A stretch of DNA of 35,990 bases from Streptomyces sp. col6 (GTDB lineage: Bacteria; Actinomycetota; Actinomycetes; Streptomycetales; Streptomycetaceae), in NCBI RefSeq assembly GCF_008042035.1, contig NZ_RDBL01000029.1, forward strand, positions 208,063 through 244,052, in the 5' to 3' direction. The position numbers were made by a program, and so were the translations under genes. Under the pieces are notes generated by a model, which saw only the letters and a program-made list of their open reading frames with translations, did not search any database and had not been told where the DNA came from. Numbering within the stretch: position 1 is the stretch's first letter; the number at the start of each line of letters is the position of its first letter. Below, piece after piece: positions 1-7,021 of the stretch.

Positions 1-1
1 C

Positions 2-43
2 CCCCCGCAGCAGCCGGGTGCCCTCCCCCAGCGCCCGACCTGA
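2..43 (+). CDS. Possible 3' end of an upstream gene
   Basis: Frame 2 from the window edge is open until a TGA at 41-43 and would encode a proline/glutamine-rich tail (PPQQPGALPQRPT). It lies 77 bp before the roadblock gene in the same orientation. Thirteen codons are too few to establish coding, and no function can be given. Confidence 0.25.
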   Translation, partial: PPQQPGALPQRPT

Positions 44-120
44 GCCCACTGGCATCACCCGCACCACGCGCACCAACGGAACCGGCCGCAGCGGCCGGAC
101 AGAGAAAGGGAGCACCACTC

Positions 121-495
121 ATGGCGAACACCGAAGCGTCACTGAAGGAAGCGATGTCGTCCATCGAGGGCACCACCGGTGTCGCCCTCGTCGACTACAC
201 GAGCGGCATGGCCCTGGGCACGCTCGGCGGCGGCAAGGAGTTCAACCTGGAGGTCGCGGCCGCCGGCAACACCGATGTCGTACGCGCCAAGCTCCGCACC
301 ATGGAGCACCTCGGCATCAAGGACGAGATCGAGGACATCCTGATCACCCTGGGCACCCAGTACCACCTGATCCGGCTGCTCAAGACCCGGGGAAACAACG
401 GCCTGTTCCTCTACCTGGTCCTCGACGGGAGCCGGGCGAACCTGGCGATGGCCCGCCACCAGCTGAAGAAGATCGAGGCGGACCTGGAGGTCTGA
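121..495 (+). CDS. Roadblock/LC7-like small protein
   Basis: A 124-residue soluble protein with the mixed alpha/beta pattern of roadblock/LC7 proteins: an N-terminal helix (residues 4-15), strands around TTGVALVDYTSGMALG (18-33), a central helix, then strands around LFLYLVLDGSRANLAMAR followed by a C-terminal helix. There is no signal peptide or membrane segment. In actinobacteria such proteins often serve as small-GTPase partners in conservon-type operons, but no GTPase, histidine kinase or DUF742 gene lies beside it, so the partner is unknown. The ATG at 121 is preceded by an AAAGGGAG ribosome-binding site about 8 nt upstream. It converges on the RpiR regulator, with a shared hairpin between them. 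The family call is from sequence pattern alone. Confidence 0.7.
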   Translation: MANTEASLKEAMSSIEGTTGVALVDYTSGMALGTLGGGKEFNLEVAAAGNTDVVRAKLRTMEHLGIKDEIEDILITLGTQYHLIRLLKTRGNNGLFLYLVLDGSRANLAMARHQLKKIEADLEV

Positions 496-505
496 GCGGC
501 CGAGG

Positions 506-535
506 GGCGTGCGGGCCGTCCTCGGCCCGCACGCC
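506..535. terminator. Bidirectional terminator hairpin
   Basis: Perfect 12-bp inverted repeat (GGCGTGCGGGCC, 6-nt loop, GGCCCGCACGCC) between the convergent roadblock and RpiR genes, so it can serve both strands. There is no T-tract, as is common in Streptomyces. Confidence 0.75.
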
Positions 536-543
536 GCCCCGCC

Positions 544-1389
544 TCACTCCACGAACAGCCCCCGCGCCGCCGCCCCCGTGTCGAACTCCTCCAGGCGGGC
601 CTGGGCGTCCGGGAGGTCGTCGCACATGGCCTCCAGCAGCACCCGGCCCAGCAGCATCGGGGCGCAGGCGGTGTCGAAGGCGAGGCCGGTGCCGACGGCG
701 GCCGGGATGAGCAGGTCGCTGTGGCGGGCCACCGGGGCGAACGCGGAGTCGGCCACCGACACCACGGTCAGCCCCCGGCCCCGCGCGTACGCGAGCGCGT
801 CCACGACCTCCCGGGGGTGACGGGGCAGCGCGAAGCAGATCAGCGCGCTCGCCCCGGCCCGCCGGGCCGCGTCGATCCGGTCGTGCAGCATGCTGCCGCC
901 CTCGTCGAGCACCCGGACGTCCGGGTGCACCTTGGCGGCGAAGTAGCCGAACCCCCGCGCCTGCGAGGACGCCGCGCGCAGCCCGAGCACCGGCAGCGGC
1001 CGGGACGCGGCGAGCAGCCGGCCGGCCCGCTCCACCGGGCCCGGGTCGGCGAGGAGTTCGGCGAGATGGCGCAGGTTCTCGATCTCCCCGAGCACCGCCT
1101 GCTGGTACTCGTTGTACGTCTCCTCGCCCTCTCCCGCCTCCGCCCCGGCCGGGGCCACCTCGCGCAGGTGCTTGCGCAGCGCGGGATAGCCGTCGAAGCC
1201 GAGCGCCACGGCGAACCGGGTGACCGAGGGCTGGCTGACCCCGGCCAGTTCCGCCAGCTCGACGCTGGAGAGGAACGGGGCGTCACCGGCCCTGCGCACC
1301 ATCGAGTGCGCGATGCGCCGCTGCGTGGGCGTGAGCCGGCGCCCCTCGAACAGCTCCTGCAACCGCGCGGCCGGGCTGCTCCCGCTCAT
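544..1389 (-). CDS. MurR/RpiR family transcriptional regulator (HTH + SIS)
   Basis: A 281-residue repressor-type regulator. The N-terminal HTH_6 domain (about residues 5-80) contains LTPTQRRIAHSM and the recognition segment VELAELAGVSQPSVTRFAVALGFDGYP. The C-terminal half (about 120-270) is a SIS sugar-phosphate-binding fold with PLPVLGLRAASSQARGFGYF and ALICFALPRHPREVVDALAYARGRG. Family members sense phosphosugars or related metabolites; the ligand cannot be read here because no transport or catabolic gene is adjacent. I place the start at the ATG 1389 because GGGGACAGG lies directly upstream. An in-frame start at 1563 exists but would add a 58-residue Arg/Pro/Gly-rich tail unlike the family. 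An inverted repeat at 1458-1475 is a candidate autoregulatory operator. Confidence 0.88.
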   Translation of the reverse strand: MSGSSPAARLQELFEGRRLTPTQRRIAHSMVRRAGDAPFLSSVELAELAGVSQPSVTRFAVALGFDGYPALRKHLREVAPAGAEAGEGEETYNEYQQAVLGEIENLRHLAELLADPGPVERAGRLLAASRPLPVLGLRAASSQARGFGYFAAKVHPDVRVLDEGGSMLHDRIDAARRAGASALICFALPRHPREVVDALAYARGRGLTVVSVADSAFAPVARHSDLLIPAAVGTGLAFDTACAPMLLGRVLLEAMCDDLPDAQARLEEFDTGAAARGLFVE

Positions 1390-1457
1390 CCTGTCCCCTC
1401 GGTAGGTCCGCCGCGCCGAGGCCCGGCGCCGACGAATCCATTCAGCCAGCAAGGGGT

Positions 1458-1475
1458 CTGCATGTCCATATGCAG
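1458..1475. promoter_or_regulatory. Inverted repeat, candidate RpiR operator
   Basis: CTGCAT-N6-ATGCAG, perfect 6-bp arms, lies 69 bp upstream of the RpiR-family start and 172 bp from the divergent membrane-protein gene. RpiR regulators often autoregulate through dyads of this size. Assignment to this regulator is inference from position. Confidence 0.4.
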
Positions 1476-1611
1476 CCGGGCCGGTCGGCCCGCGGGTGCC
1501 CCGGCCGGGACCTCGCCCCGTCGGCCCGTACACCGACGGACGCGGTCTCCCCGCGTCGGGCACGGCGTCACGGACGACTTTCCCGCACCGGAAACCGGGG
1601 GGCTAGCCCCA

Positions 1612-1640
1612 CTGACCCGGCCGCCTGCGCTTCGTAGCGT
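1612..1640 (+). promoter_or_regulatory. Promoter of the small membrane protein gene (leaderless)
   Basis: CTGACC and TAGCGT are separated by exactly 17 nt, matching the Streptomyces housekeeping consensus. Seven nt separate the -10 from the ATG at 1648, so transcription should start at or next to the start codon. No Shine-Dalgarno sequence is visible, which fits a leaderless mRNA. Confidence 0.65.
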
Positions 1641-1647
1641 GGCAACC

Positions 1648-2073
1648 ATGGACGCATCGGACACCGAGCTCGACAGAGAGCTCAAGGCGACTCTGCAGGC
1701 CCGCAGCGAACTGGGGGCCGACTACGACTCCGCGCTCGTCGAGTCGTTCCTGGAGAAGGTGGAACAGCGGCTCGACGCCACGCTCGACCGCAGGGTCCGG
1801 CGGCATCTCGCCGAGGAACGGACCTCGGTCGCCCGGGGCGCGCGGCCCGCGTCGCAGCCGCCCGGGAACTTCGGGGAGCGGTTCGGGTTCGGGATCATCT
1901 CCCTGGTCCTGGCCGTCCCGCTGTCCGCGATCGGCGCCGCGAACGCCGGCATCGGCGGGCTCGTCGTGGCCTGGATCGGCATCGTCGGCGTCAACGTCGT
2001 CCAGGCCGGGCACGGCAAGCGGCTGTTCCGTGGCCGCGAGGAGCGGCGGACGGCCTCCGACTGGGAGGACTGA
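1648..2073 (+). CDS. Small membrane protein, unknown function
   Basis: A 141-residue protein. The N-terminal half (1-75) is charged and helical (LDRELKATLQARSELG, SFLEKVEQRLDATLDRRVRRHL) and probably cytosolic. Two hydrophobic segments follow (about 81-101, FGFGIISLVLAVPLSAIGA, and 104-122, IGGLVVAWIGIVGVNVV), then a short basic/acidic tail. The size and layout resemble conserved actinobacterial proteins with an N-terminal coiled helix and a two-helix membrane hairpin; I do not recognise a named family with certainty. The ATG at 1648 is chosen because of the promoter 7 nt upstream. It ends 3 bp from the convergent SDR gene. Confidence 0.7.
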   Translation: MDASDTELDRELKATLQARSELGADYDSALVESFLEKVEQRLDATLDRRVRRHLAEERTSVARGARPASQPPGNFGERFGFGIISLVLAVPLSAIGAANAGIGGLVVAWIGIVGVNVVQAGHGKRLFRGREERRTASDWED

Positions 2074-2076
2074 CCC

Positions 2077-2838
2077 TCACGCCTGACGGGTCGGCAGGAC
2101 GACCAGCTGGCGCAGGTTGATGTGGCGGGCGCGGCTCGTGGTGTACGCGATGAGGTCGGCGATCTCGTCGGAGGAGAGGCCGCCCAGCGCCTCGAACATG
2201 CCGTCCAGCTGACCGCTCAGCTCCGCGTTGTCGACGTGCCCGGCCAGCTCCGAGTCGGTGAGGCCCGGCTCGATGTTGGTGACCCGGACGTCGCGCGGCC
2301 CGAGTTCGGTGCGCAGCGAGGCGGACAGGTAGGTGAGCGCGGCCTTCGTGGCGCCGTAGACCGCGTAGTTGGGGAACGTGATGTGCGCGCCGATCGAGGA
2401 GATGTTGACCAGGTCGGCGGTGCGGCCCCCGGCGGCGGCCGCCACCAGGTCGGCGGTGAAGGCCCGGATGACGCGCAGCGCGCCGGCCACGTTGGTGTCG
2501 AGCATGCGCTGCCACTCGTCGGCGCGCCCCGCGTCCAGCGGGTTCGGCAGCATCACCCCGGCCGCGTTGACCACCAGGTCCACCGGGCCGAACGCGTCGT
2601 GCACCCGCTCCGCCGCCGCGTCCACGGACGCCTGGTCGGTGACGTCGGCGGCGACGGCGAGGGCCTGGCCGCCGTCCGCGGTGATCTTCCCGGCCAGTTC
2701 CTCCAGCCGTTCCGCGCGGCGGGCCAGCAGAGCCACCCGTACGCCCTGGGCGGCGAGCAGCCGGGCGGTCGCCGCGCCCATGCCGCTGGCGGCTCCGGTG
2801 ACGACGGCGGTGCGGCCTGCGAGCGTCTCGTACGACAT
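2077..2838 (-). CDS. SDR family NAD(P)-dependent oxidoreductase
   Basis: A 253-residue classical short-chain dehydrogenase. The cofactor motif TGAASGMG is at 14-21, NAAG at 91-94, the catalytic Ser at 148 and YGATK (Tyr161, Lys165) 13 residues later; all catalytic residues are present. The residue after the second beta strand (LLARR) suggests NADP preference, but this is weak. The substrate is unknown. The ATG at 2838 has GGGGAGT about 6 nt upstream; a longer frame to 3057 would run into the divergent regulator. It is transcribed divergently from an MmyB-like regulator. Such SDR/MmyB-like pairs are a known recurrent arrangement in actinomycetes, in which the regulator is expected to control the SDR. 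Confidence 0.9.
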   Translation of the reverse strand: MSYETLAGRTAVVTGAASGMGAATARLLAAQGVRVALLARRAERLEELAGKITADGGQALAVAADVTDQASVDAAAERVHDAFGPVDLVVNAAGVMLPNPLDAGRADEWQRMLDTNVAGALRVIRAFTADLVAAAAGGRTADLVNISSIGAHITFPNYAVYGATKAALTYLSASLRTELGPRDVRVTNIEPGLTDSELAGHVDNAELSGQLDGMFEALGGLSSDEIADLIAYTTSRARHINLRQLVVLPTRQA

Positions 2839-2914
2839 GTGTACTCCCCGGTTCGGTGTCCGGCCGGGGCGTCTCCCCCGGCCGGACACCACTCTGGTCC
2901 GGGCGGCGCGGGCC

Positions 2915-2939
2915 ACCCAGGGATGCGTTGTTCCTGGGT
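2915..2939. promoter_or_regulatory. Inverted repeat in the SDR/MmyB-like intergenic region
   Basis: ACCCAGG-N11-CCTGGGT, perfect 7-bp arms with centres 18 bp apart, lies between the two divergent starts and upstream of the regulator's -10 box. It is positioned to bind a dimeric regulator on one face of the helix. Binding by the adjacent MmyB-like protein is inference. Confidence 0.45.
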
Positions 2940-2973
2940 CTGCCAGTACCAGGCTGCGCGGGCGCCGTTCTCC

Positions 2974-2979
2974 TACGAT
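2974..2979 (+). promoter_or_regulatory. -10 box of the MmyB-like regulator (leaderless)
   Basis: TACGAT lies exactly 7 nt before the ATG at 2987 and no Shine-Dalgarno sequence is visible, suggesting a leaderless transcript. The -35 region (near 2951-2956) is poor, consistent with a regulated promoter. Confidence 0.5.
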
Positions 2980-2986
2980 CACACCC

Positions 2987-3847
2987 ATGGACGGCGAACT
3001 CGGTGACTTCCTGCGCTCACGGCGCGCCCGCATCAGCCCCGAGGACGTGGGCCTCAACTCGTACGGCCGCAGGCGCGTTCCGGGCCTGCGGCGCGAGGAG
3101 GTGGCGCAGCTCGCCGGGGTGAGCGTCGACTACTACATCCGGCTGGAGCAGGGGCGCGGGCCCAGCGTCTCGGACGCGGTGCTCGACGCGATAGCCCGGG
3201 TGCTCCGGCTCGACGGGACGGAGCAGGCGTATCTGCGGACGGTGGCGCGGCCCAACGGGCGCAAGGCTCCGGCTCCCGCGGTCCGGCGGGTACGGCCGGG
3301 ACTGCGGCTGCTGCTCGACCTGTTCGACCGGGCGCCCGCCTTCGTGCTGGGCCGGCGGATGGACGTGCTGGCGTGGAACGCGCTGGGCGACGCCCTCAAC
3401 GGCTTCTCCCGGATGCCGGCCGGCGAGCGCAACATGCCGCGCCAGGCGTTCCTGGCACCGGGGGCGCGGGAGTTGTACCAGGACTGGCCGGCCGTGGCGG
3501 CGGAGACGGTCGCCTATCTGCGCCTGGACGCGGGGCTGCACCCGGACGACAAGGAACTGGCCGCTCTGGTCGGCGAGTTGTCGGTCAAGAGTGAGGACTT
3601 CCGCCGGCTGTGGGCGGACCACCAGGTGAAGGCGAAGACGTACGGCGTGAAGCGGATGGCCCACCCGGTGGTGGGTGCGCTGACGCTTCCTTACGAGACG
3701 CTCGCGGTGCCCGGCGAGCCGGAACTCTCACTGGTCGTCTACACCCCGGAGCCGGGTTCGGAGACGGCCGAGCGGGTCGCCCTGCTGGCGAGCTGGTCGG
3801 CGCAGGGCCCCGAGGAGCCGAAGGACGCGCGGGAGCTGCGCGCGTAG
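2987..3847 (+). CDS. MmyB-like (XRE) transcriptional regulator
   Basis: A 286-residue regulator. The N-terminal XRE helix-turn-helix (about 5-80) has the family signature RRRVPGLRREEVAQLAGVSVDYYIRLEQGRGPSVS. The C-terminal part (about 100-270) is the MmyB ligand-binding fold, with the typical FVLGRRMDVLAWNALGDAL and LSVKSEDFRRLWADHQV segments followed by the KRMAHPVVG strand region. A solved MmyB-like protein was found with a bound fatty acid, so a lipid-like ligand is plausible but not shown here. The start is set by the -10 box 7 nt upstream. It is divergent from an SDR, its expected target. A strong hairpin follows the gene. Confidence 0.9.
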   Translation: MDGELGDFLRSRRARISPEDVGLNSYGRRRVPGLRREEVAQLAGVSVDYYIRLEQGRGPSVSDAVLDAIARVLRLDGTEQAYLRTVARPNGRKAPAPAVRRVRPGLRLLLDLFDRAPAFVLGRRMDVLAWNALGDALNGFSRMPAGERNMPRQAFLAPGARELYQDWPAVAAETVAYLRLDAGLHPDDKELAALVGELSVKSEDFRRLWADHQVKAKTYGVKRMAHPVVGALTLPYETLAVPGEPELSLVVYTPEPGSETAERVALLASWSAQGPEEPKDARELRA

Positions 3848-3856
3848 ACGGTATGT

Positions 3857-3913
3857 CGCGGGGACCGCCGCACCCCCGGTTTCCCAGGGGGCGGGACGAC
3901 GGCGGTCCCCGCG
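3857..3913 (+). terminator. Strong terminator hairpin after the MmyB-like regulator
   Basis: Perfect 14-bp arms CGCGGGGACCGCCG and CGGCGGTCCCCGCG enclose a 29-nt loop that itself holds a CCCC/GGGG stem. It lies 10 bp after the stop codon. The rest of the gap to 4137 shows no gene or clear structure. Confidence 0.75.
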
Positions 3914-4137
3914 AAGGACGCGGCTGCCCGGGTCAGGGCCGGGTGACGCGTCCGGGCGACGGTGGAGGTCCGGGAGCCGCTCCGTAGTCCGTGTCGCCGT
4001 TCCGGTGCCGGGGGGTTTCCCCTCCGACACCCACTAATCTGCCCGAGCCGTGTTAAGCGGGTGCTGCGGCCACGTGACGCACGCGTACCGTTTTCGCGAA
4101 GGGCGCGTCCACATGGCCTTTTCCCCGCCGGGCGGTT

Positions 4138-5544
4138 CTACGCCTTCGCGGCCGGGGCGTCCTTGGCCAGGTAGGCCAGCAGGTCCTGACGGCTGACGAC
4201 GCCCTTGGGCTTGCCCTCCACCAGCACGATCGCCGCGTCCGCCGCGCCGGTGCCGCCGAGCACCGCCATCAGGTCCTCGACCGGTTCGCCGGAGCCGACC
4301 TGCGGCAGCGGCGGCGACATGTGCTTCTCCAGCGGATCGGTGAGCGAGGCGCGCTGGGCGAACAGCGCGTTCAGCAGCTCCCGCTCGACGACCGAGCCGA
4401 TGACCTCGGCGGCCATCACGTCCGGGTGGCCCGCGCCCGGCTTCACGATGGGCATCTGCGAGACGCCGTACTCGCGCAGCACGTCGATCGCCTCGCCGAC
4501 CGTCTCCTCCGGGTGCATGTGGACGAGGGTGGGGATCGGCCCCTCCTTGTGGTTCAGGACGTCCGCGACGCGGGCCGAGGGCCCGGTGTCCTCCAGGAAG
4601 CCGTAGTCGGCCATCCACTCGTCGTTGAAGATCTTCGAGAGGTAGCCGCGCCCGCTGTCCGGGAGCAGGACGACGACCACGTCCTCGGGACCGAGCCGCT
4701 TCGCGACCTCAAGGGCGCCCACGACCGCCATGCCGCAGGAGCCGCCGACGAGCAGCCCCTCCTCCTTGGCGAGGCGGCGGGTCATCTGGAACGAGTCCTT
4801 GTCGGACACGGCGACGATCTCGTCGGTGACCGTCCGGTCGTACGCCGAGGGCCAGAAGTCCTCGCCGACGCCCTCGACGAGGTACGGCCGGCCGGAGCCG
4901 CCGGAGTAGACCGAGCCCTCCGGGTCTGCGCCGACGACCTGGACCGCGCCGCCGCTGACCTCCTTCAGATAGCGCCCGGTACCGCTGATCGTGCCGCCGG
5001 TGCCGACGCCCGCCACGAAGTGGGTGATCTTCCCCTCCGTCTGCTCCCACAGCTCGGGACCGGTGGTCTCGTAGTGGGAACGCGGGTTGTTGGGGTTGGA
5101 GTACTGGTCGGGCTTCCAGGCTCCCGGCGTCTCACGGACCAGCCGGTCGGAGACGTTGTAGTAGGAGTCGGGGTGCTCGGGGTCGACCGCCGTGGGGCAG
5201 ACGACGACCTCGGCACCGTAGGCGCGCAGTACGTTGATCTTGTCCGTGGACACCTTGTCCGGGCAGACGAAGACGCACTTGTAGCCCTTCTGCTGCGCGA
5301 CGATCGCCAGGCCGACGCCCGTGTTGCCGCTCGTCGGCTCGACGATCGTTCCGCCGGGCTTCAGCTCGCCGCTCTGTTCGGCGGCCTCGATCATGCGCAG
5401 GGCGATGCGGTCCTTGACCGACCCGCCGGGGTTGAAGTACTCGACCTTGGCCAGGACCGTCGCCTGGATGCCGGCCGTGACACTGCGCAGCCTCACCAGC
5501 GGGGTATTGCCTACGAGACTGATCATCGAATCGTGGAATTGCAC
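4138..5544 (-). CDS. Cystathionine beta-synthase
   Basis: A 468-residue PLP enzyme condensing serine (or O-acetylserine) with homocysteine to cystathionine in transsulfuration. The fold-type II catalytic domain (1-320) has the PLP lysine in GGSVKDR (Lys44), TSGNTG (71-76) and the phosphate loop GTGGT (181-185). Two CBS domains (about 330-395 and 405-465) follow; in human CBS such domains bind S-adenosylmethionine, but the N-terminal haem domain of the animal enzyme is absent. I choose the GTG at 5544 (M-QFHDSMISLVGNTP) because GGAG lies about 7 nt upstream and the family begins here; the open frame continues to 5715 but would cross the divergent promoter region. It is divergent from the SGNH hydrolase with a 149-bp gap. 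Confidence 0.95.
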   Translation of the reverse strand: MQFHDSMISLVGNTPLVRLRSVTAGIQATVLAKVEYFNPGGSVKDRIALRMIEAAEQSGELKPGGTIVEPTSGNTGVGLAIVAQQKGYKCVFVCPDKVSTDKINVLRAYGAEVVVCPTAVDPEHPDSYYNVSDRLVRETPGAWKPDQYSNPNNPRSHYETTGPELWEQTEGKITHFVAGVGTGGTISGTGRYLKEVSGGAVQVVGADPEGSVYSGGSGRPYLVEGVGEDFWPSAYDRTVTDEIVAVSDKDSFQMTRRLAKEEGLLVGGSCGMAVVGALEVAKRLGPEDVVVVLLPDSGRGYLSKIFNDEWMADYGFLEDTGPSARVADVLNHKEGPIPTLVHMHPEETVGEAIDVLREYGVSQMPIVKPGAGHPDVMAAEVIGSVVERELLNALFAQRASLTDPLEKHMSPPLPQVGSGEPVEDLMAVLGGTGAADAAIVLVEGKPKGVVSRQDLLAYLAKDAPAAKA

Positions 5545-5693
5545 CGTGTACTCCGGGGTCTCCGAGATGGTCCGGCAAGCGTATGCGTACGGGCACGGGA
5601 TTGGACGGCGCGATTGAACAACGGCCGGTAGCGGGCAGGTAGCTGTGTGTACGGCTCTACGGCGGTACGTGCGACGAGGAGGTGGACCGGACT

Positions 5694-6797
5694 GTGTCGA
5701 CGGCAAGGGTGGCACGGCGGATCGCGGCGGGCGCGGCCTACGGCGGTGGCAGCATCGGGCTGCTGGGCGCCGCGGCCGTTGGTGTCCTGCTGGCGGAGGT
5801 CCAGCTGGCGAAGCGGCAGGTGGGCGGCGGTATCGCGCCGGTCCCGCCGAGCGCGGACGGGCGGTACGGGGTGGCGTTCACGGGCCCGGCGGAGCCGTTG
5901 CGCCTCGGGCTGCTCGGGGACTCCACGGCGGCCGGACAGGGGGTGCGGCGGGCCGGGCAGACCCCAGGGGCGCTGCTGGCGTCGGGGCTGGCGGCGGTGT
6001 CGGAGCGGCCGGTGGATCTGCGCAACGTGGCGCTGCCGGGTGCGCGGTCGGACGATCTGGAGCGGCAGGTCTCCCTGCTGCTCGCGGACCCGGCCCGGAC
6101 GCCCGACGTGTGCGTGATCATGATCGGCGCCAACGACGTGACGCACCGGATGCCCGCGACCCAGTCGGTGCGCTGTCTGACGACGGCGGTGCGCAGGCTG
6201 CGGACGGCCGGGGCGGAGGTCGTCGTCGGGACCTGTCCGGATCTGGGCACGATCGAGCCGGTCTACCAGCCGTTGCGCTGGCTGGCCCGGCGGGTGAGCC
6301 GGCAGCTGGCGGCGGCGCAGACGATCGGCGCGGTGGAGCAGGGCGGGCGCACGGTGTCGCTGGGCGATCTGCTGGGCCCGGAGTTCGAGGAGAACCCGCG
6401 CGAGCTGTTCGGCCCGGACAACTACCACCCGTCGGCCGAGGGCTACGCGACCGCGGCCATGGCGGTGCTGCCGACGCTGTGCGCGGTGCTGGGCCTGTGG
6501 CCGGAGTCCGACCGGCTGGACGGCGCCCGGCGCGAGGACATGCTGCCGGTGGCCGAGGCGGCCTCCCAGGCGGCCAAGGAAGCCGGTACGGAGGTCACCG
6601 GGGCCCGTGCGCCCTGGGCCCTGCTCAAGCACCGCAGGCGGCGGCGTCTGCCCGCGTCCACGGAGCCGCACCCCCACCCCCACCCGCACCCGGAGCCCGG
6701 GGGCTCGACCCGCCTCGATCACCGGCTCGGCACGGACGCGGACGGCACACCGAGGCACGCGTGGGTCCGCCGGCCGGGCGGCCCCCCGCGGGAATGA
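5694..6797 (+). CDS. SGNH/GDSL hydrolase family protein
   Basis: A 367-residue putative esterase/lipase. After a basic N-terminus there is one hydrophobic segment (about 14-35, AAYGGGSIGLLGAAAVGVLL), a signal anchor or signal peptide. The SGNH blocks are complete: GDST with the nucleophile Ser77, the oxyanion Gly116 in NVALPGARS, GAND with Asn147, and DNYHP with the Asp/His pair near 242-245. The C-terminus (about 300-367) is basic and low complexity, with four His-Pro dipeptides in a row (from about residue 327). AGGAGG at 5677-5682 sets the start at GTG 5694; an in-frame GTG at 5682 overlaps that ribosome-binding site. The substrate is unknown. Confidence 0.88.
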   Translation: MSTARVARRIAAGAAYGGGSIGLLGAAAVGVLLAEVQLAKRQVGGGIAPVPPSADGRYGVAFTGPAEPLRLGLLGDSTAAGQGVRRAGQTPGALLASGLAAVSERPVDLRNVALPGARSDDLERQVSLLLADPARTPDVCVIMIGANDVTHRMPATQSVRCLTTAVRRLRTAGAEVVVGTCPDLGTIEPVYQPLRWLARRVSRQLAAAQTIGAVEQGGRTVSLGDLLGPEFEENPRELFGPDNYHPSAEGYATAAMAVLPTLCAVLGLWPESDRLDGARREDMLPVAEAASQAAKEAGTEVTGARAPWALLKHRRRRRLPASTEPHPHPHPHPEPGGSTRLDHRLGTDADGTPRHAWVRRPGGPPRE

Positions 6798-6810
6798 CGT
6801 CTTCCTCCGC

Positions 6811-6845
6811 GCGGCCGCCGGGGGCCGCCCCGCCCCGGCGGCCGC
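6811..6845 (+). terminator. Terminator hairpin after the SGNH hydrolase
   Basis: Perfect 13-bp arms GCGGCCGCCGGGG and CCCCGGCGGCCGC with a 9-nt loop, starting 13 bp after the stop codon. Confidence 0.7.
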
Positions 6846-6865
6846 CCCGGGAATGCACTCGCTGA

Positions 6866-6881
6866 CTGAGCGGTTGCTTAG
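6866..6881. promoter_or_regulatory. Candidate TetR-type operator upstream of the thiolase
   Basis: CTGAGCGGTTGCTTAG has dyad symmetry CTNAGC-N4-GCTNAG. Sites of this form (TnAGCnnnnGCTnA) are typical of TetR-family regulators that control acyl-CoA metabolism, which would fit the thiolase 140 bp downstream. The regulator is not in this interval, and the assignment is inference. Confidence 0.45.
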
Positions 6882-7021
6882 AAAAGAGGCCCGCATCACA
6901 TGCCGCCTCGGGTGACCCGGGCGCTACGTCCGGGTAATTTCCAGAGCAGTCGTGCCGTACCGCCGGGTCTGCCCGCTCCCTCAGGCAGCCTGTCCGCCCT
7001 CAGCCCCCATGGAGCCGCGTG

